DNA from: Nitrospinae bacterium CG11_big_fil_rev_8_21_14_0_20_45_15
GTDB taxonomy: Bacteria; Nitrospinota; Nitrospinia; Nitrospinales; VA-1
Length of the DNA: 64,000 nucleotides
Reading direction: 5' to 3'
NCBI GenBank assembly: GCA_002787235.1
Contig: PCWG01000042.1
Span: forward strand, 124,001-188,000
Made by a program: the position numbers and the translations under genes. Under the pieces are notes generated by a model, which saw nothing but the letters and a program-made list of their open reading frames with translations, did no database searches and had not been told where the DNA came from. Shown here piece after piece: positions 56,232-64,000 of the stretch (positions are counted from its first letter, which is position 1; each line of letters begins with the position of its first letter).

Positions 56232-56702
56232 CTATTTTTTCTTATCGATTTTTTTCATCAAACGAACGACGAATAGATGTTTTTCATGTTTAAAGGTTGC
56301 TTTTGCAACTTCGCGAGTACCAGGAACGTGCATTTGATTGTCGGATTCGGCAACAGCTGGTAGAGAAAGATAACATTCCTGATCTTCATCATGTATGATC
56401 GACTTAATGTTTCCGCCCGTCATATTGGTCAGTTCCCCCAAGGCGTCTTTTATGTCTTCCTGAGAAGTTTCGTTCATATTTGTTCCAAACATTATGGATG
56501 CTGCTTTTTTAGCGAGTTCGGCAGGACAAAGTAATTCGACACTTCCTTCCCAGCTACCCATGATTTGAACACAACCAACGAGAGTGATTCCTTTTTCGGC
56601 AGGGTTAAAGCTTTCCTGAGTGGGCGTGACTTCAAGACCCAGGATTTGTTCCCAAATATCGCTCGTATAGCGCTGAATCTCAGTATTGTAATCAATCTCC
56701 AT
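56232..56702 (-). CDS. CheX-like chemotaxis phosphatase domain protein, copy 1
   Basis: 156 residues, paralogous to the gene after it. The active-site helix is QEDIKDALGELTNMTGGNIKS, with Glu and Asn again in place. ITLVGCVQIMGSWEGSVELL matches the central sheet. It starts on the last base of the CheR stop (TAATG), so it is translated with CheR. Two different CheX proteins in tandem suggest they form a heterodimer or serve different regulators. Confidence 0.8.
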   Translation of the reverse strand: MEIDYNTEIQRYTSDIWEQILGLEVTPTQESFNPAEKGITLVGCVQIMGSWEGSVELLCPAELAKKAASIMFGTNMNETSQEDIKDALGELTNMTGGNIKSIIHDEDQECYLSLPAVAESDNQMHVPGTREVAKATFKHEKHLFVVRLMKKIDKKK

Positions 56703-57529
56703 TACAGGCAGTCCTTTATTCTATAGCACCCGGATTGTTTGAAATTCATCCTTTCGTACTTATCGTCGAGATTCAGAGTGGTTTCTGCGGCACCCAAAAA
56801 CACATAACCATCGGGATACAAGTTCTCTCGCACTTTACGCAAAATCTCTTTTTTTGTGGGAACATCGAAGTAGATGAGTACATTTCGCATCATGACTAAA
56901 TCAAACTTGGGCATGAGAGGCCAACGCCCGGAAAGATTCAGTATTCTGAAATCAATCATTTGTCGGAGTTCTGGCTTGATTTGCCATTGCGCTCCATTTC
57001 GTTGAAAATATTTGACCATCAGCATTGCAGGCAATCCTCTGTTGATTTCCAACTGGCTGTAGACACCTTCTTGACATCTTTTTTGCATTTCAGTCGAGAT
57101 ATCGCTTGCTATGAAATCAATTTTCCAGTTTTTCAATTGGGGAAAATTTTCCGTGAGTAGCATGGCCAAGGTATAAGGCTCCTGTCCGCTGGAACTGGCA
57201 CCGCACCAGATGCTCAGTTTTTTCTGACTTTCTCTTTTTTGAATCAACTCGGGGATGATAGTATTTTTTAAGACTTCGAAGGGGTGTATGTCTCGGAAAA
57301 AAGAGGTCTCATTAGTGGTCATAGCCTCGACCACTTTAGCGATCAGCTTGCCCCCGACATCCCTTTTCATTTGCTGAGCCAGGTCTGCAATGGATTTGAA
57401 ATTTTCGGATGTCGCCAAAGGTGTGAGCCTGGCTTCAACAAGGTACTCTTTCCCTTTTTCAAGAACAATTGCGGATTGTTCTCTTACTATCTTGCTTATA
57501 TATTCAAAGTCGCCTGGATTTAACGCCAT
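56702..57529 (-). CDS. cheR: Chemotaxis protein methyltransferase CheR
   Basis: 275 residues. The N-terminal CheR helical domain (about 10-75) is followed by the SAM-binding domain with SIWCGASSSGQEPYTLAMLL, FIASDISTEMQ and MMRNVLIYFDVPTKKEIL. It methylates glutamates on chemoreceptors. No receptor, CheA, CheW or CheB is found in the window. It lies 91 bp after the CheY-like gene on the same strand. Confidence 0.92.
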   Translation of the reverse strand: MALNPGDFEYISKIVREQSAIVLEKGKEYLVEARLTPLATSENFKSIADLAQQMKRDVGGKLIAKVVEAMTTNETSFFRDIHPFEVLKNTIIPELIQKRESQKKLSIWCGASSSGQEPYTLAMLLTENFPQLKNWKIDFIASDISTEMQKRCQEGVYSQLEINRGLPAMLMVKYFQRNGAQWQIKPELRQMIDFRILNLSGRWPLMPKFDLVMMRNVLIYFDVPTKKEILRKVRENLYPDGYVFLGAAETTLNLDDKYERMNFKQSGCYRIKDCL

Positions 57530-57620
57530 TTAGTGTCCTGTAAGTTAGGCTTTTCCTTTAGCCTATAATTATGGGAATAGTAGGATTTTCTAATATTTAT
57601 TAAAAAAATCAGGTCGTGTT

Positions 57621-57992
57621 CTATTCCGGTGACAAACCAAGCAAAGTTAACTTTTCCGCGATCATTTCTTTAGTGAAAGGTTTCATGACATACTCGTTGG
57701 CCCCGGCTTCAAGAGCTTTGACAACTTGAGCCATTTCTGTTTCAGTTGTCACCATCATCAAGCGCATGTCATTGTACTGAGAGTCTTTGCGTGTATTGAC
57801 AACAAAGTCATAACCATTCATTACGGGCATATTCCAATCGACCAAAGCAATGTCGAATGGGCCGTCCGATTTTAATTTATTCAAGGCTTCCTGACCGTCT
57901 CCGGCATCTACTACTTCGAATCCAAGCTTTTTCATCACTTGTCCCAAGATAAGACGTATTGCTCTTGAGTCATCTATTACAAGTGCTCTCAC
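57621..57992 (-). CDS. CheY-like single-domain response regulator
   Basis: 123 residues, only a receiver domain. The acidic pocket is DDSRAIR at residues 7-8, the phosphorylation site is in IALVDWNMPVMNGY (about Asp 55), and the conserved Thr/Lys are in VTTETE and MKPFTKE. It carries no output domain. It heads the group CheY, CheR, CheX, CheX, so it should be the phosphatase target. A minus-strand TTGACA (58081-58086) with a weak TAGCCT 17 bases on could be its promoter. Confidence 0.9.
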   Translation of the reverse strand: MRALVIDDSRAIRLILGQVMKKLGFEVVDAGDGQEALNKLKSDGPFDIALVDWNMPVMNGYDFVVNTRKDSQYNDMRLMMVTTETEMAQVVKALEAGANEYVMKPFTKEMIAEKLTLLGLSPE

Positions 57993-58156
57993 AATCCCTC
58001 CTTAGTTGTACCTGTTTCGAGAGTTGCTAAACAGAGTATTTGAATGAATATCTATTAAGGCTAATGACAATGTATCTTGGTGTCAATAAAAATTTATTTA
58101 CGAGCGACAGGCAAATCATAAATATAGTTATACATCAAAAATTCAATGGAAAGTGT

Positions 58157-58192
58157 AAAAAAAAGGGGCCGCTTTGGTTAAAAGCGACCCCT
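58157..58192 (-). terminator. Intrinsic terminator of the Cys/His-rich gene
   Basis: On the minus strand AGGGGTCGCTTT pairs with AAAGCGGCCCCT, one mismatch, followed by eight T (58157-58164 on the plus strand as A). It lies 78 bases after the stop of the gene at 58270, so that gene has a single-gene transcript. Confidence 0.82.
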
Positions 58193-58269
58193 ATATTATT
58201 TACTCGGTTTAAAACTGTATTGCCAGCTAAATACAGCAGGCTATGCAGTTAAAGTGTAGAAGAAAGTAC

Positions 58270-59001
58270 TTATTCTGCATTTTCGTCCAAACCTTGCTCC
58301 AGTGGATGGATTTCCTGTGGGAAGATGTTGACGGCTTCCTTGGTTGCGCATTTTTCTTCGGACTTGCGAGCTTTAATTTCTTCTAACTCCTCTATACCTT
58401 CGGGAGTATAGGCCCATGGCGTTACATTGCCTGAATCGCGCACTCTGATGACGGTTGCTATGATTTTTTCAAGCTTGGGTCCATCCAGGTCGCGTATGGA
58501 AAGCAATGCGTCTTCGTGACCATCGTAAGCGCAAAAAGCCATTGTGTAACAATTGGTGCCAGCACGGATCATCTTCAATGTGATGTTAGCGAAATGACAA
58601 TGCACGCCAATCAAAGCACATACGTGAATTTTATTGTGTTGAATGGTCAAGTTCGGATGACAGGGGTTGATGACCGCTTCTGGATCAATTTTAGGGTAGA
58701 TCGGGCGGTAATCGGGCATTGGAATCAAGTTCATTCCGGGTACTTCGGCTTTAAGTTTCAGTACGAGCTCGGCCTTGTGGCGAGCATCTTCGTTCCATCC
58801 CCAAACAACCATTGGGCCCGGGAAAACAGTTGGGTTCCTTCGGGTCAAGAATTCATAGGCAAGTATTTCCATGGCTTTATCCTCAGAAACGTGCTCGCCT
58901 GCTACCAATTCCATTCCAGACCCTTTTAACGGTTGAAAAATTCCCATTGATGCAGCAGATGGGGGAAGTAAACCGATGGGTCCAATTTCTAATTTTGGCA
59001 T
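58270..59001 (-). CDS. Conserved Cys/His-rich protein, possible epsilon-type subunit of a 2-oxoacid:ferredoxin oxidoreductase
   Basis: 243 residues, no signal peptide. The core (about 110-175) is rich in Cys and His: VINPCHPNLTIQHN, VCALIGVHCHFANI and GTNCYTMAFCAYDGHED. The N-terminus is Gly/Pro-rich (KLEIGPIGLLPPSAAS). From memory it resembles proteins labelled carbon monoxide dehydrogenase beta-subunit family in Nitrospirota and Aquificota, which sit with five-subunit oxidoreductases as an extra (E) subunit. I cannot verify this. It has its own strong promoter (59122-59150), a GGAGAC ribosome site and its own terminator, which suggests high and separate expression. Confidence 0.45.
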   Translation of the reverse strand: MPKLEIGPIGLLPPSAASMGIFQPLKGSGMELVAGEHVSEDKAMEILAYEFLTRRNPTVFPGPMVVWGWNEDARHKAELVLKLKAEVPGMNLIPMPDYRPIYPKIDPEAVINPCHPNLTIQHNKIHVCALIGVHCHFANITLKMIRAGTNCYTMAFCAYDGHEDALLSIRDLDGPKLEKIIATVIRVRDSGNVTPWAYTPEGIEELEEIKARKSEEKCATKEAVNIFPQEIHPLEQGLDENAE

Positions 59002-59121
59002 CTTAAAAAAGTCTCCGTTTTTTATTTTTTATATAGAACGTTTGGTTATTCGTCTAAAATCAAAAGGAATTGACATTAATGTAATAAACGGTACTGCGTA
59101 CGTCACTAGCAAGAATCGGTT

Positions 59122-59150
59122 ATTCTATTATCATTAAATTATCCTGTCAA
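59122..59150 (-). promoter_or_regulatory. Strong sigma-70-type promoter of the 58270 gene
   Basis: On the minus strand TTGACA (59145-59150) is a perfect -35, the spacer is 17 bases, and TAGAAT (59122-59127) is the -10. The 5' untranslated region would be about 115 bases. Confidence 0.72.
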
Positions 59151-59203
59151 TCTCTATTTTAACAGGATTTTTCAGTCTATTCTAAGGGGGGGTGAAACAA
59201 TTT

Positions 59204-59869
59204 TTATTTGTTGTGCGCCCACTCGAATGGATTTTCCTTCCAGTCACTCAAAAGCTGGAGTTGATTTGGATTGAAACGCCCCATTGTTTTGCAATGTTCG
59301 AGAAGTTGGGGGAATGTCAGCAGGGTGTGGAGCTGGCAGTCCATTTTTTTAAAGGATTCTACGGCACGTTGGAAGCCATAACTGAATATGCACAGGCAAT
59401 GATCGACACTGAAACCGGCATCGCGTAGTGCCTGAATAGCTTTCAGAGCACTTCCACCTGTTGAGATCAGGTCTTCAACGACTACGATTCGACCGCTGGG
59501 TGGCAGTGCTCCTTCAATCTGGTTTTGCATTCCGTGTGTTTTGGGTTCGGGGCGAACATAGGCCAGGGGAGCTTGAATCAAATTAGCCAGAGTCACGGCG
59601 GGAGCGATGCCTGCGGTAGCGGTTCCAGCGATGCCATCGGCATCAATTTTGTGGTCTTGGAGAATTTGTTGAAAACCTTTGCCTACAAGCATGCGCGTTT
59701 CATAGCTTCCTAATAAGAGCCTGTTGTCATTGTAGATGGGCATTTTTGCGCCGGAGGCCCAAGTGAAGGGATGGTCGGGATCGAGTTTGATCGCACCGAC
59801 TTCGAGACTGGCTTCTATCAAATGTTCTATTTTATATTGGATTTCTGTATCAGGCTTTTTTATTGTCAT
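59204..59869 (-). CDS. pyrE: Orotate phosphoribosyltransferase
   Basis: 221 residues. The PRPP loop is IVVVEDLISTGGSALKAIQA, and the N-terminal half has FTWASGAKMPIYNDNRLLLG, typical of OPRT (substrate loop KxPxYxDxR). It forms OMP from orotate. It is separate from the pyr operon at 47-55 kb and lies 48 bp after lptD on the minus strand, so it may be cotranscribed with lptD and folC. No PyrR hairpin was seen in front of it. Confidence 0.94.
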   Translation of the reverse strand: MTIKKPDTEIQYKIEHLIEASLEVGAIKLDPDHPFTWASGAKMPIYNDNRLLLGSYETRMLVGKGFQQILQDHKIDADGIAGTATAGIAPAVTLANLIQAPLAYVRPEPKTHGMQNQIEGALPPSGRIVVVEDLISTGGSALKAIQALRDAGFSVDHCLCIFSYGFQRAVESFKKMDCQLHTLLTFPQLLEHCKTMGRFNPNQLQLLSDWKENPFEWAHNK

Positions 59870-59917
59870 TTTAGATTAGATAATGTGATTTAAATTTACT
59901 AAATATATATTACTATT

Positions 59918-62095
59918 TTAATAGTCATCAAATTCTCTGAGGGTGCGTCTGTTGATCTTTCCGCTGCTGATCGAACCGAGACCTTTCAGTTGGATGCCGA
60001 GCAAAAACTTGGTTTCGTCTCTCAGAGTTGGGCCAGTTCCGAGGGTTCTTTGAACGAAATCCAATGTGAATCCCCAGCAGGAACATTTGGCATCGTACAA
60101 CAAACTGAAATCATTTTCACGAAAAGTGCTGGATTGTTCGTCATATCTTGCGCTGTACTTGGCTCTCCATCCTTCCTTGAAAGCCCAGTCGATCGATGTG
60201 CCCCAGAATGTATTTTCATCTCGAGTATAACGTCGTTCTAATAACATCATCAGAGAAGAACTGGGTTTGATTCCGAATTCAAAATTGAAGGAACTGAGTC
60301 GATTTCGATGGACATCGTATTCGCTGTCGAAATTGATGATAAGTGGTTCGGCCAGGCGACTGTCTAAATCTATTCTGAAATTGGAAAAGGGGCGTTTTGA
60401 ATTGGGTGAAGAGGGTGCTTTTTCAGCTTCACGAAAGTCGTAAGACTGGCTGACGATGAAGCGTAGTATTTGTCGACTTTGCTCTATTCCATCTTCCGTT
60501 GTTTCTTTTTTCAGCAGACGTTGTGTCAGTGAATAGGACAAAACGCTGGTGGGATTGATTTGATCAATTTGGTCAAATTCACGGATTTTATCTCGATCTT
60601 TTTGATCTATATTGGGGACATAATCAAAAGTGAAACGCGGTTCTATGACATGTTTAAAAGCCCCGTATTTGCCTTCGCTGGCGCGAAAGATTTTGTTGAA
60701 CTTGGGTCCTTGCAGGATAGCTCGAAAATCTATGGATTCCCTTGAAAACCCTGAAAGTTCTTTGTTAGAGCTGTCGAGCCCTTTGCTGTACCAGGTTTCA
60801 CGCAATCCCAGAGTTGGCGTGAAGGTGAGCCAGGATGTGGGGTTGAGAGCGACACTGAGTTGCGGATGGAAGTCGACGCGCTGAACATTGAAATTGGTGT
60901 CAATCAATGGACTTGTATTCAAATCTACTAAAAATGAGGAAATATTGGATTCCTGATTAAAAAATACTCCGGTTTCTCCGAGTCGTATGCGTTGGGTTTT
61001 AAAGGTGATCTGGGGGAGTTGTCCCAGAGTGTCGTCTCGGTCGAGCTGGGAACTATGACGATAGCGCATCAAGGCATCCAGCGAGTTGTCGGTCCAGGTT
61101 TTGGTCAGCGAAGCGTATGAATCTGTTTGGCGCCGGGTACGTTGACTGGTGTCATCCTGAAACGTTTTGTTGAAACTATTGTCACTTTCGAGGTCGAGTT
61201 TGCCAGCTAAATTGAATCCATTGTTGAAATTTTGATTGTGGAGCATATCGACTTTCCAGAATTGCGTACCGCTTTTGTCATCCAGATACAATCCGGTAAA
61301 TTTTCCGTTGATATCTTTTGTTGGGGTATAGCGGTATTCAAGGCCCGGGCGTACGCCCCGCTTGTCCAGATAATCGATGGAGACTGTGGCGTCGGACCAA
61401 GGGTTGATTGCCCAAAAGTAGGAATTGCTGAGAGTGAATCCATCGGTGTTACTGGATCCTACAGAGGGTATCAACATTCCCGATTTTCGGGTTTGATCCA
61501 TGGGGATATAGCCAGCGGGCAGATAAAGGATTGGAACATCCCGGATTTTGAGCTTGGCTCCTTCGATCCAAATCCGATCATGGCGTTTGATATCCATCAA
61601 TTTTGTTTCTATCGACCAATCGGGTATTTTACCTCGGCAGGTAGTGAAGGCACCATCATTGAGAACATAATGGTCTTCGGACAGCCGTTTAACTTGTGCG
61701 GCGTGTACAAAATAAGTGTCAGCAATCGAACCTTTTGCTTGTGAAATGACGGCGGTTTCGGATTTCATATTAAAACGGGTGCGCTTGGATTTGAACTTTG
61801 TTCCGTCGGATGAGACGATGGAAACATTACCTGCCGCTTCACCTTTACCGGTTTCGGTATTGATGCTCACTTTATTCGCTTTCAGGGTTTTCTCCTGATA
61901 TACGATTACAACATTCCCCCAAGCTCGTATCGTATCTTTTTCTCCGCTTTGGGTGACGTGGTCAGCAGAAATTTGAATAGGAATTGAATTTTGGTCTGAC
62001 TTTGGATCTGCGTTTGTTTCGCTATGAGCGATCGACGATAGAAGCGTCAACGCAAGGGTCAGAAGGATTGCTAAGATTTTTATGCTTTTGTTCAA
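59918..62095 (-). CDS. lptD: LPS-assembly outer-membrane protein LptD
   Basis: 725 residues. Signal peptide about 1-25. An LptA-like OstA jellyroll spans about 38-150 (IPIQISADHVTQSGEKDTIR, GNVVIVYQEKTLKANKVSIN). The C-terminal barrel fills the rest (YLPAGYIPMDQTRKSGMLIP is a family signature). Cysteines lie near residue 172 (FTTCRGKIPDW) and in a CSC pair late in the barrel (YDAKCSCWGF), the arrangement expected for the disulfides that hold LptD active. It is the only lpt gene here away from lptCAB. Its start lies inside folC (74-base overlap). Confidence 0.93.
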   Translation of the reverse strand: MNKSIKILAILLTLALTLLSSIAHSETNADPKSDQNSIPIQISADHVTQSGEKDTIRAWGNVVIVYQEKTLKANKVSINTETGKGEAAGNVSIVSSDGTKFKSKRTRFNMKSETAVISQAKGSIADTYFVHAAQVKRLSEDHYVLNDGAFTTCRGKIPDWSIETKLMDIKRHDRIWIEGAKLKIRDVPILYLPAGYIPMDQTRKSGMLIPSVGSSNTDGFTLSNSYFWAINPWSDATVSIDYLDKRGVRPGLEYRYTPTKDINGKFTGLYLDDKSGTQFWKVDMLHNQNFNNGFNLAGKLDLESDNSFNKTFQDDTSQRTRRQTDSYASLTKTWTDNSLDALMRYRHSSQLDRDDTLGQLPQITFKTQRIRLGETGVFFNQESNISSFLVDLNTSPLIDTNFNVQRVDFHPQLSVALNPTSWLTFTPTLGLRETWYSKGLDSSNKELSGFSRESIDFRAILQGPKFNKIFRASEGKYGAFKHVIEPRFTFDYVPNIDQKDRDKIREFDQIDQINPTSVLSYSLTQRLLKKETTEDGIEQSRQILRFIVSQSYDFREAEKAPSSPNSKRPFSNFRIDLDSRLAEPLIINFDSEYDVHRNRLSSFNFEFGIKPSSSLMMLLERRYTRDENTFWGTSIDWAFKEGWRAKYSARYDEQSSTFRENDFSLLYDAKCSCWGFTLDFVQRTLGTGPTLRDETKFLLGIQLKGLGSISSGKINRRTLREFDDY

Positions 62096-63371
62096 AATAG
62101 ATTTTGGCTTCCGAAACGGTGTGTAAAGAACCGGTGATACATACTATATCGTCATCGTGTGTCTGGCTTTTAACCGCTTCTATGGCTTTTTCAATTTCCG
62201 GAATGACAGATATTTCCAGATGTTTGGGTTTCCCAAGAAAAAACTTCAATTGTTCGGGGTCTTCGCTTCTTTCCCCCTTGGGTCTTACCAGAATGATCTG
62301 ATTTGCCCACTTTGAAAGAATCTCCAGCATTTCATGGGTCGCTTTGTCCTTCATGACGCCAAAAATAACCCTGCGTTGCCCCTTGATGGGAAAAGTTTTC
62401 TCCAACTCGGACGTCATACTTTTGACGCCAGAAGGGTTGTGGGCGCAGTCGAAAATAATCAAAGGCTTTCTGGACCCTACTTCCATCCTTCCCGGCCAAT
62501 AGGTTGATTTCAATCCTTCCTTCACAGCTTTCGCAGTGATTGATGGAAATGTGTGCGCCAAGAGCCTGCAGGTTTTTACAGCAAGGCCTGCATTTTCGGC
62601 CTGGTACTTGCCTAAAAGAGGGAGTCCAAGCTCGGTAAATTTAAAATGGGTCTCCTCGTATTCGAGGCTCTGTTCATAAGTATTTGTGTTTAAAATGCGA
62701 ATTTTAAAATCGGAACCAAGACGCAACAGAGTCGCTGATTTCTCTTTTGCAAATTGCCGAACGATATTAAAAACAGGCTCTTCTTCTATATTAGCAAGAA
62801 CTGTACCTCCAACTTTTATTATGGAAGCTTTTTCGAAGGCAATTTGATGTAATTCTTCACCCAAATACTGCGTGTGGTCTTTGGCGATAGAAGTGATTAT
62901 GGAAACCAGAGGTTGGCATACATTGGTGGCGTCCAGGCGGCCTCCCAAACCAACTTCCAAAATATTGAGCTCAACGCCTTGTTCATAGAAATGGATGAAT
63001 GCGATGACTGTGCTAAACTCAAAAAATGTAGGAGTTATGTTCAGGTCTTCGGATGTTTTATGGACACGCCGAAAAATGTCTTCCAGGTTTTGAAAGGGGA
63101 TGGATTTTCCATTGACTTTGATGCGTTCGCTGAAATCTATCAGATGGGGCGATGTGAAGAGTCCCGTTTTTACTCCAGCCTGACGGCAAACGGATTCCGT
63201 CATTGCGGCGACAGAGCCTTTGCCATTGGTACCGGCAATATGAACACTTGGAATTTTCAAATGAGGATTGTCGAATGCTTCCAACAACTGAGTCACATTT
63301 TCCAGGCCGAGCTTTATACCGGTTTCAGACAGGCCAAACAAGTAATTCAGAATACCTTCTTTCGAATTCAT
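62022..63371 (-). CDS. folC: Bifunctional folylpolyglutamate / dihydrofolate synthase
   Basis: 449 residues, Mur-ligase fold. ATP loop VHIAGTNGKGSVAAM, then LFTSPHLIDFSERIKVNG, LEVGLGGRLDATNV and IVSIAKDHTQYLG-type text (SIIKVG follows). IIFDCAHNPSG and ITGSLHTVSEAKIYFE are in the C-terminal domain. It adds glutamate to folates. The last 24 codons overlap the start of lptD in another frame. Both ends look like real family ends or starts, so the overlap is genuine. The gene is first in its minus-strand run. Confidence 0.95.
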   Translation of the reverse strand: MNSKEGILNYLFGLSETGIKLGLENVTQLLEAFDNPHLKIPSVHIAGTNGKGSVAAMTESVCRQAGVKTGLFTSPHLIDFSERIKVNGKSIPFQNLEDIFRRVHKTSEDLNITPTFFEFSTVIAFIHFYEQGVELNILEVGLGGRLDATNVCQPLVSIITSIAKDHTQYLGEELHQIAFEKASIIKVGGTVLANIEEEPVFNIVRQFAKEKSATLLRLGSDFKIRILNTNTYEQSLEYEETHFKFTELGLPLLGKYQAENAGLAVKTCRLLAHTFPSITAKAVKEGLKSTYWPGRMEVGSRKPLIIFDCAHNPSGVKSMTSELEKTFPIKGQRRVIFGVMKDKATHEMLEILSKWANQIILVRPKGERSEDPEQLKFFLGKPKHLEISVIPEIEKAIEAVKSQTHDDDIVCITGSLHTVSEAKIYFEQKHKNLSNPSDPCVDASIVDRS

Positions 63372-63426
63372 AGGTCTATGGCTCTTAAGTTAGTAGCAAG
63401 TAAGGGTAGGGAACGTTTTTTGGGGA

Positions 63427-63456
63427 TTGCGTTGGCCTGATTTTTCTGTCTATAAT
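63427..63456 (+). promoter_or_regulatory. Possible promoter of the MBL-fold gene
   Basis: TTGCGT (63427-63432), 18-base spacer and perfect TATAAT (63451-63456). Transcription would start near 63463, 50 bases before the ATG. The gap is shared with the divergent folC gene. Confidence 0.45.
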
Positions 63457-63512
63457 TTTAGCAAAGAACGGAAGGGTGTCGTCTAAATTTTTTTTAATGT
63501 TAAGGGGATGAT

Positions 63513-64000
63513 ATGTCGGTATTGACTGAAGTTTTACCAGGAGTTTGGAAATGGTCGGTTTTCTCTGAAGAAAAGGGTTTGAATTTTAACGGTCATTTAT
63601 TGATTCATGGAGATGAGTCGGTGCTGATTGATCCTCCAGAGTTGGATGAGGATGGCTTGCAGGATTTACATGTTTTGATCGAAAGGCATCCCGATGCTGT
63701 TCCACAAGCTGTATTACTCACCAACGCACATCACGACAGGTATTCGTTCGAGTTGGCAAAACAATTGTCCATTCCGGTGTGCATCCATTCAAAGGACGCT
63801 GAACTTTTGCCCTTTGCACCTGCAAAGACCTTTGTGAATGGTGAATCTCTGTTTTGTGGCTTGAAGGTTGTAAGTTTTGAAAATCAGAAAACACCCGGGG
63901 AGTCCGCATTTTTTCTTGAAGAAAGCGGCATCTTGTTTATTGGGGATGCTTTAATCAGTAAGACTCAGGGCAGGGTACAGCTATTGCCTGAGGACAAGTA
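63513..64000 (+). CDS. Metallo-beta-lactamase-fold protein with altered metal motif, C-terminus cut off
   Basis: The frame opens at ATG 63513 with AAGGGGAT upstream and runs off the right edge after 162 codons. The N-terminal half of an MBL fold is visible (SVLTEVLPGVWKWSVFSE, GHLLIHGDESVLIDPPELD). The expected HxHxDH site reads NAHHDR at TNAHHDRYSFE. So the first and last ligands are replaced by Asn and Arg, while one His and the Asp remain. GILFIGDALIS supplies the later Asp. It may bind one metal or none. A TN..HxR variant occurs elsewhere in the superfamily, so this need not be decay. Confidence 0.7.
   Translation, partial: MSVLTEVLPGVWKWSVFSEEKGLNFNGHLLIHGDESVLIDPPELDEDGLQDLHVLIERHPDAVPQAVLLTNAHHDRYSFELAKQLSIPVCIHSKDAELLPFAPAKTFVNGESLFCGLKVVSFENQKTPGESAFFLEESGILFIGDALISKTQGRVQLLPEDK

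Noticed and set aside
1-64000. CRISPR arrays, insertion sequences, prophage genes, toxin-antitoxin pairs or restriction systems
   Set aside because: No regularly spaced repeats, transposase, integrase or phage-structural text was seen on either strand by reading the sequence and translations.

Overview
The window looks like a chromosome segment of a Gram-negative, moderate-GC bacterium with lipopolysaccharide. It carries LptA, LptB, LptC and LptD, sigma-54, a PTS-Ntr pair and outer-membrane porins. The ferredoxin-dependent 2-oxoacid oxidoreductase cluster, the c-type haem porin and the compact biosynthetic operons would suit a deep-branching group such as Nitrospinota. That is an inference from gene content and no marker gene proves it. 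Almost all sequence is coding, and operons are tightly packed with ATGA, TAATG or TGATG junctions.

Layout. 1-2433 (minus): a MoxR ATPase, a DUF58 protein and a cut-off membrane protein with TPR-like repeats. 2601-5376: an LRR protein and two tandem seven-repeat beta-propeller proteins. 5449-12693: a complete trpEGDCFBA operon followed by a family 2 glycosyltransferase. 12706-17556: small accessory genes (zinc ribbon, pentapeptide repeat, methyltransferase, O-antigen ligase-like protein, a second LRR protein, a POTRA-only protein, a small lipoprotein). 17627-26404 (minus): tsaE, lptC, lptA, lptB, rpoN, a glycosyltransferase, hpf, ptsN, ptsI and metK. 26685-31431: an overlapping set of porin, small phosphate-type binding protein, hybrid histidine kinase and HD-GYP regulator. 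31494-35410 (minus): a membrane-anchored binding protein with a PAS/GAF kinase, tail to tail with the previous set. 35572-39771: an FG-GAP propeller lipoprotein, a DUF2292 microprotein with its own promoter, a haem-porin fusion, tRNA-Arg(CCT) and an outer-membrane gene remnant. 39850-46156 (minus): a five-gene 2-oxoacid:ferredoxin oxidoreductase, acyl-CoA synthetase (NDP-forming) and amino-acid dehydrogenase operon. 46480-46860: a CBS-domain protein. 46981-55127: a pyrimidine operon (pyrR, pyrB, pyrC, carA, unknown gene, carB) behind a PyrR-type RNA leader. 55218-57992: a DJ-1/PfpI protein and a CheY, CheR, CheX, CheX group. 58270-63371 (minus): a Cys/His-rich monocistronic protein, pyrE, lptD and folC. 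63513-64000: the start of a metallo-beta-lactamase-fold protein.

How the parts work together. The trp and pyr operons give complete tryptophan synthesis from chorismate and UMP synthesis through dihydroorotate. pyrE lies apart and no pyrD or pyrF is seen here. The oxidoreductase operon could run amino acid to 2-oxoacid to acyl-CoA to acid plus ATP, or the reverse for carbon fixation. The two sensor sets at 26.7-35.4 kb each pair a periplasmic-type binding protein with a histidine kinase and look like solute-sensing modules.

The most informative non-coding element is the pyr leader. It holds a strong promoter, a hairpin matching the PyrR-binding consensus, a Shine-Dalgarno, a 27-codon leader reading frame that runs through an intrinsic terminator, and an ATGA overlap into pyrR. 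No CRISPR array, insertion sequence, prophage or recognised defence system was seen.
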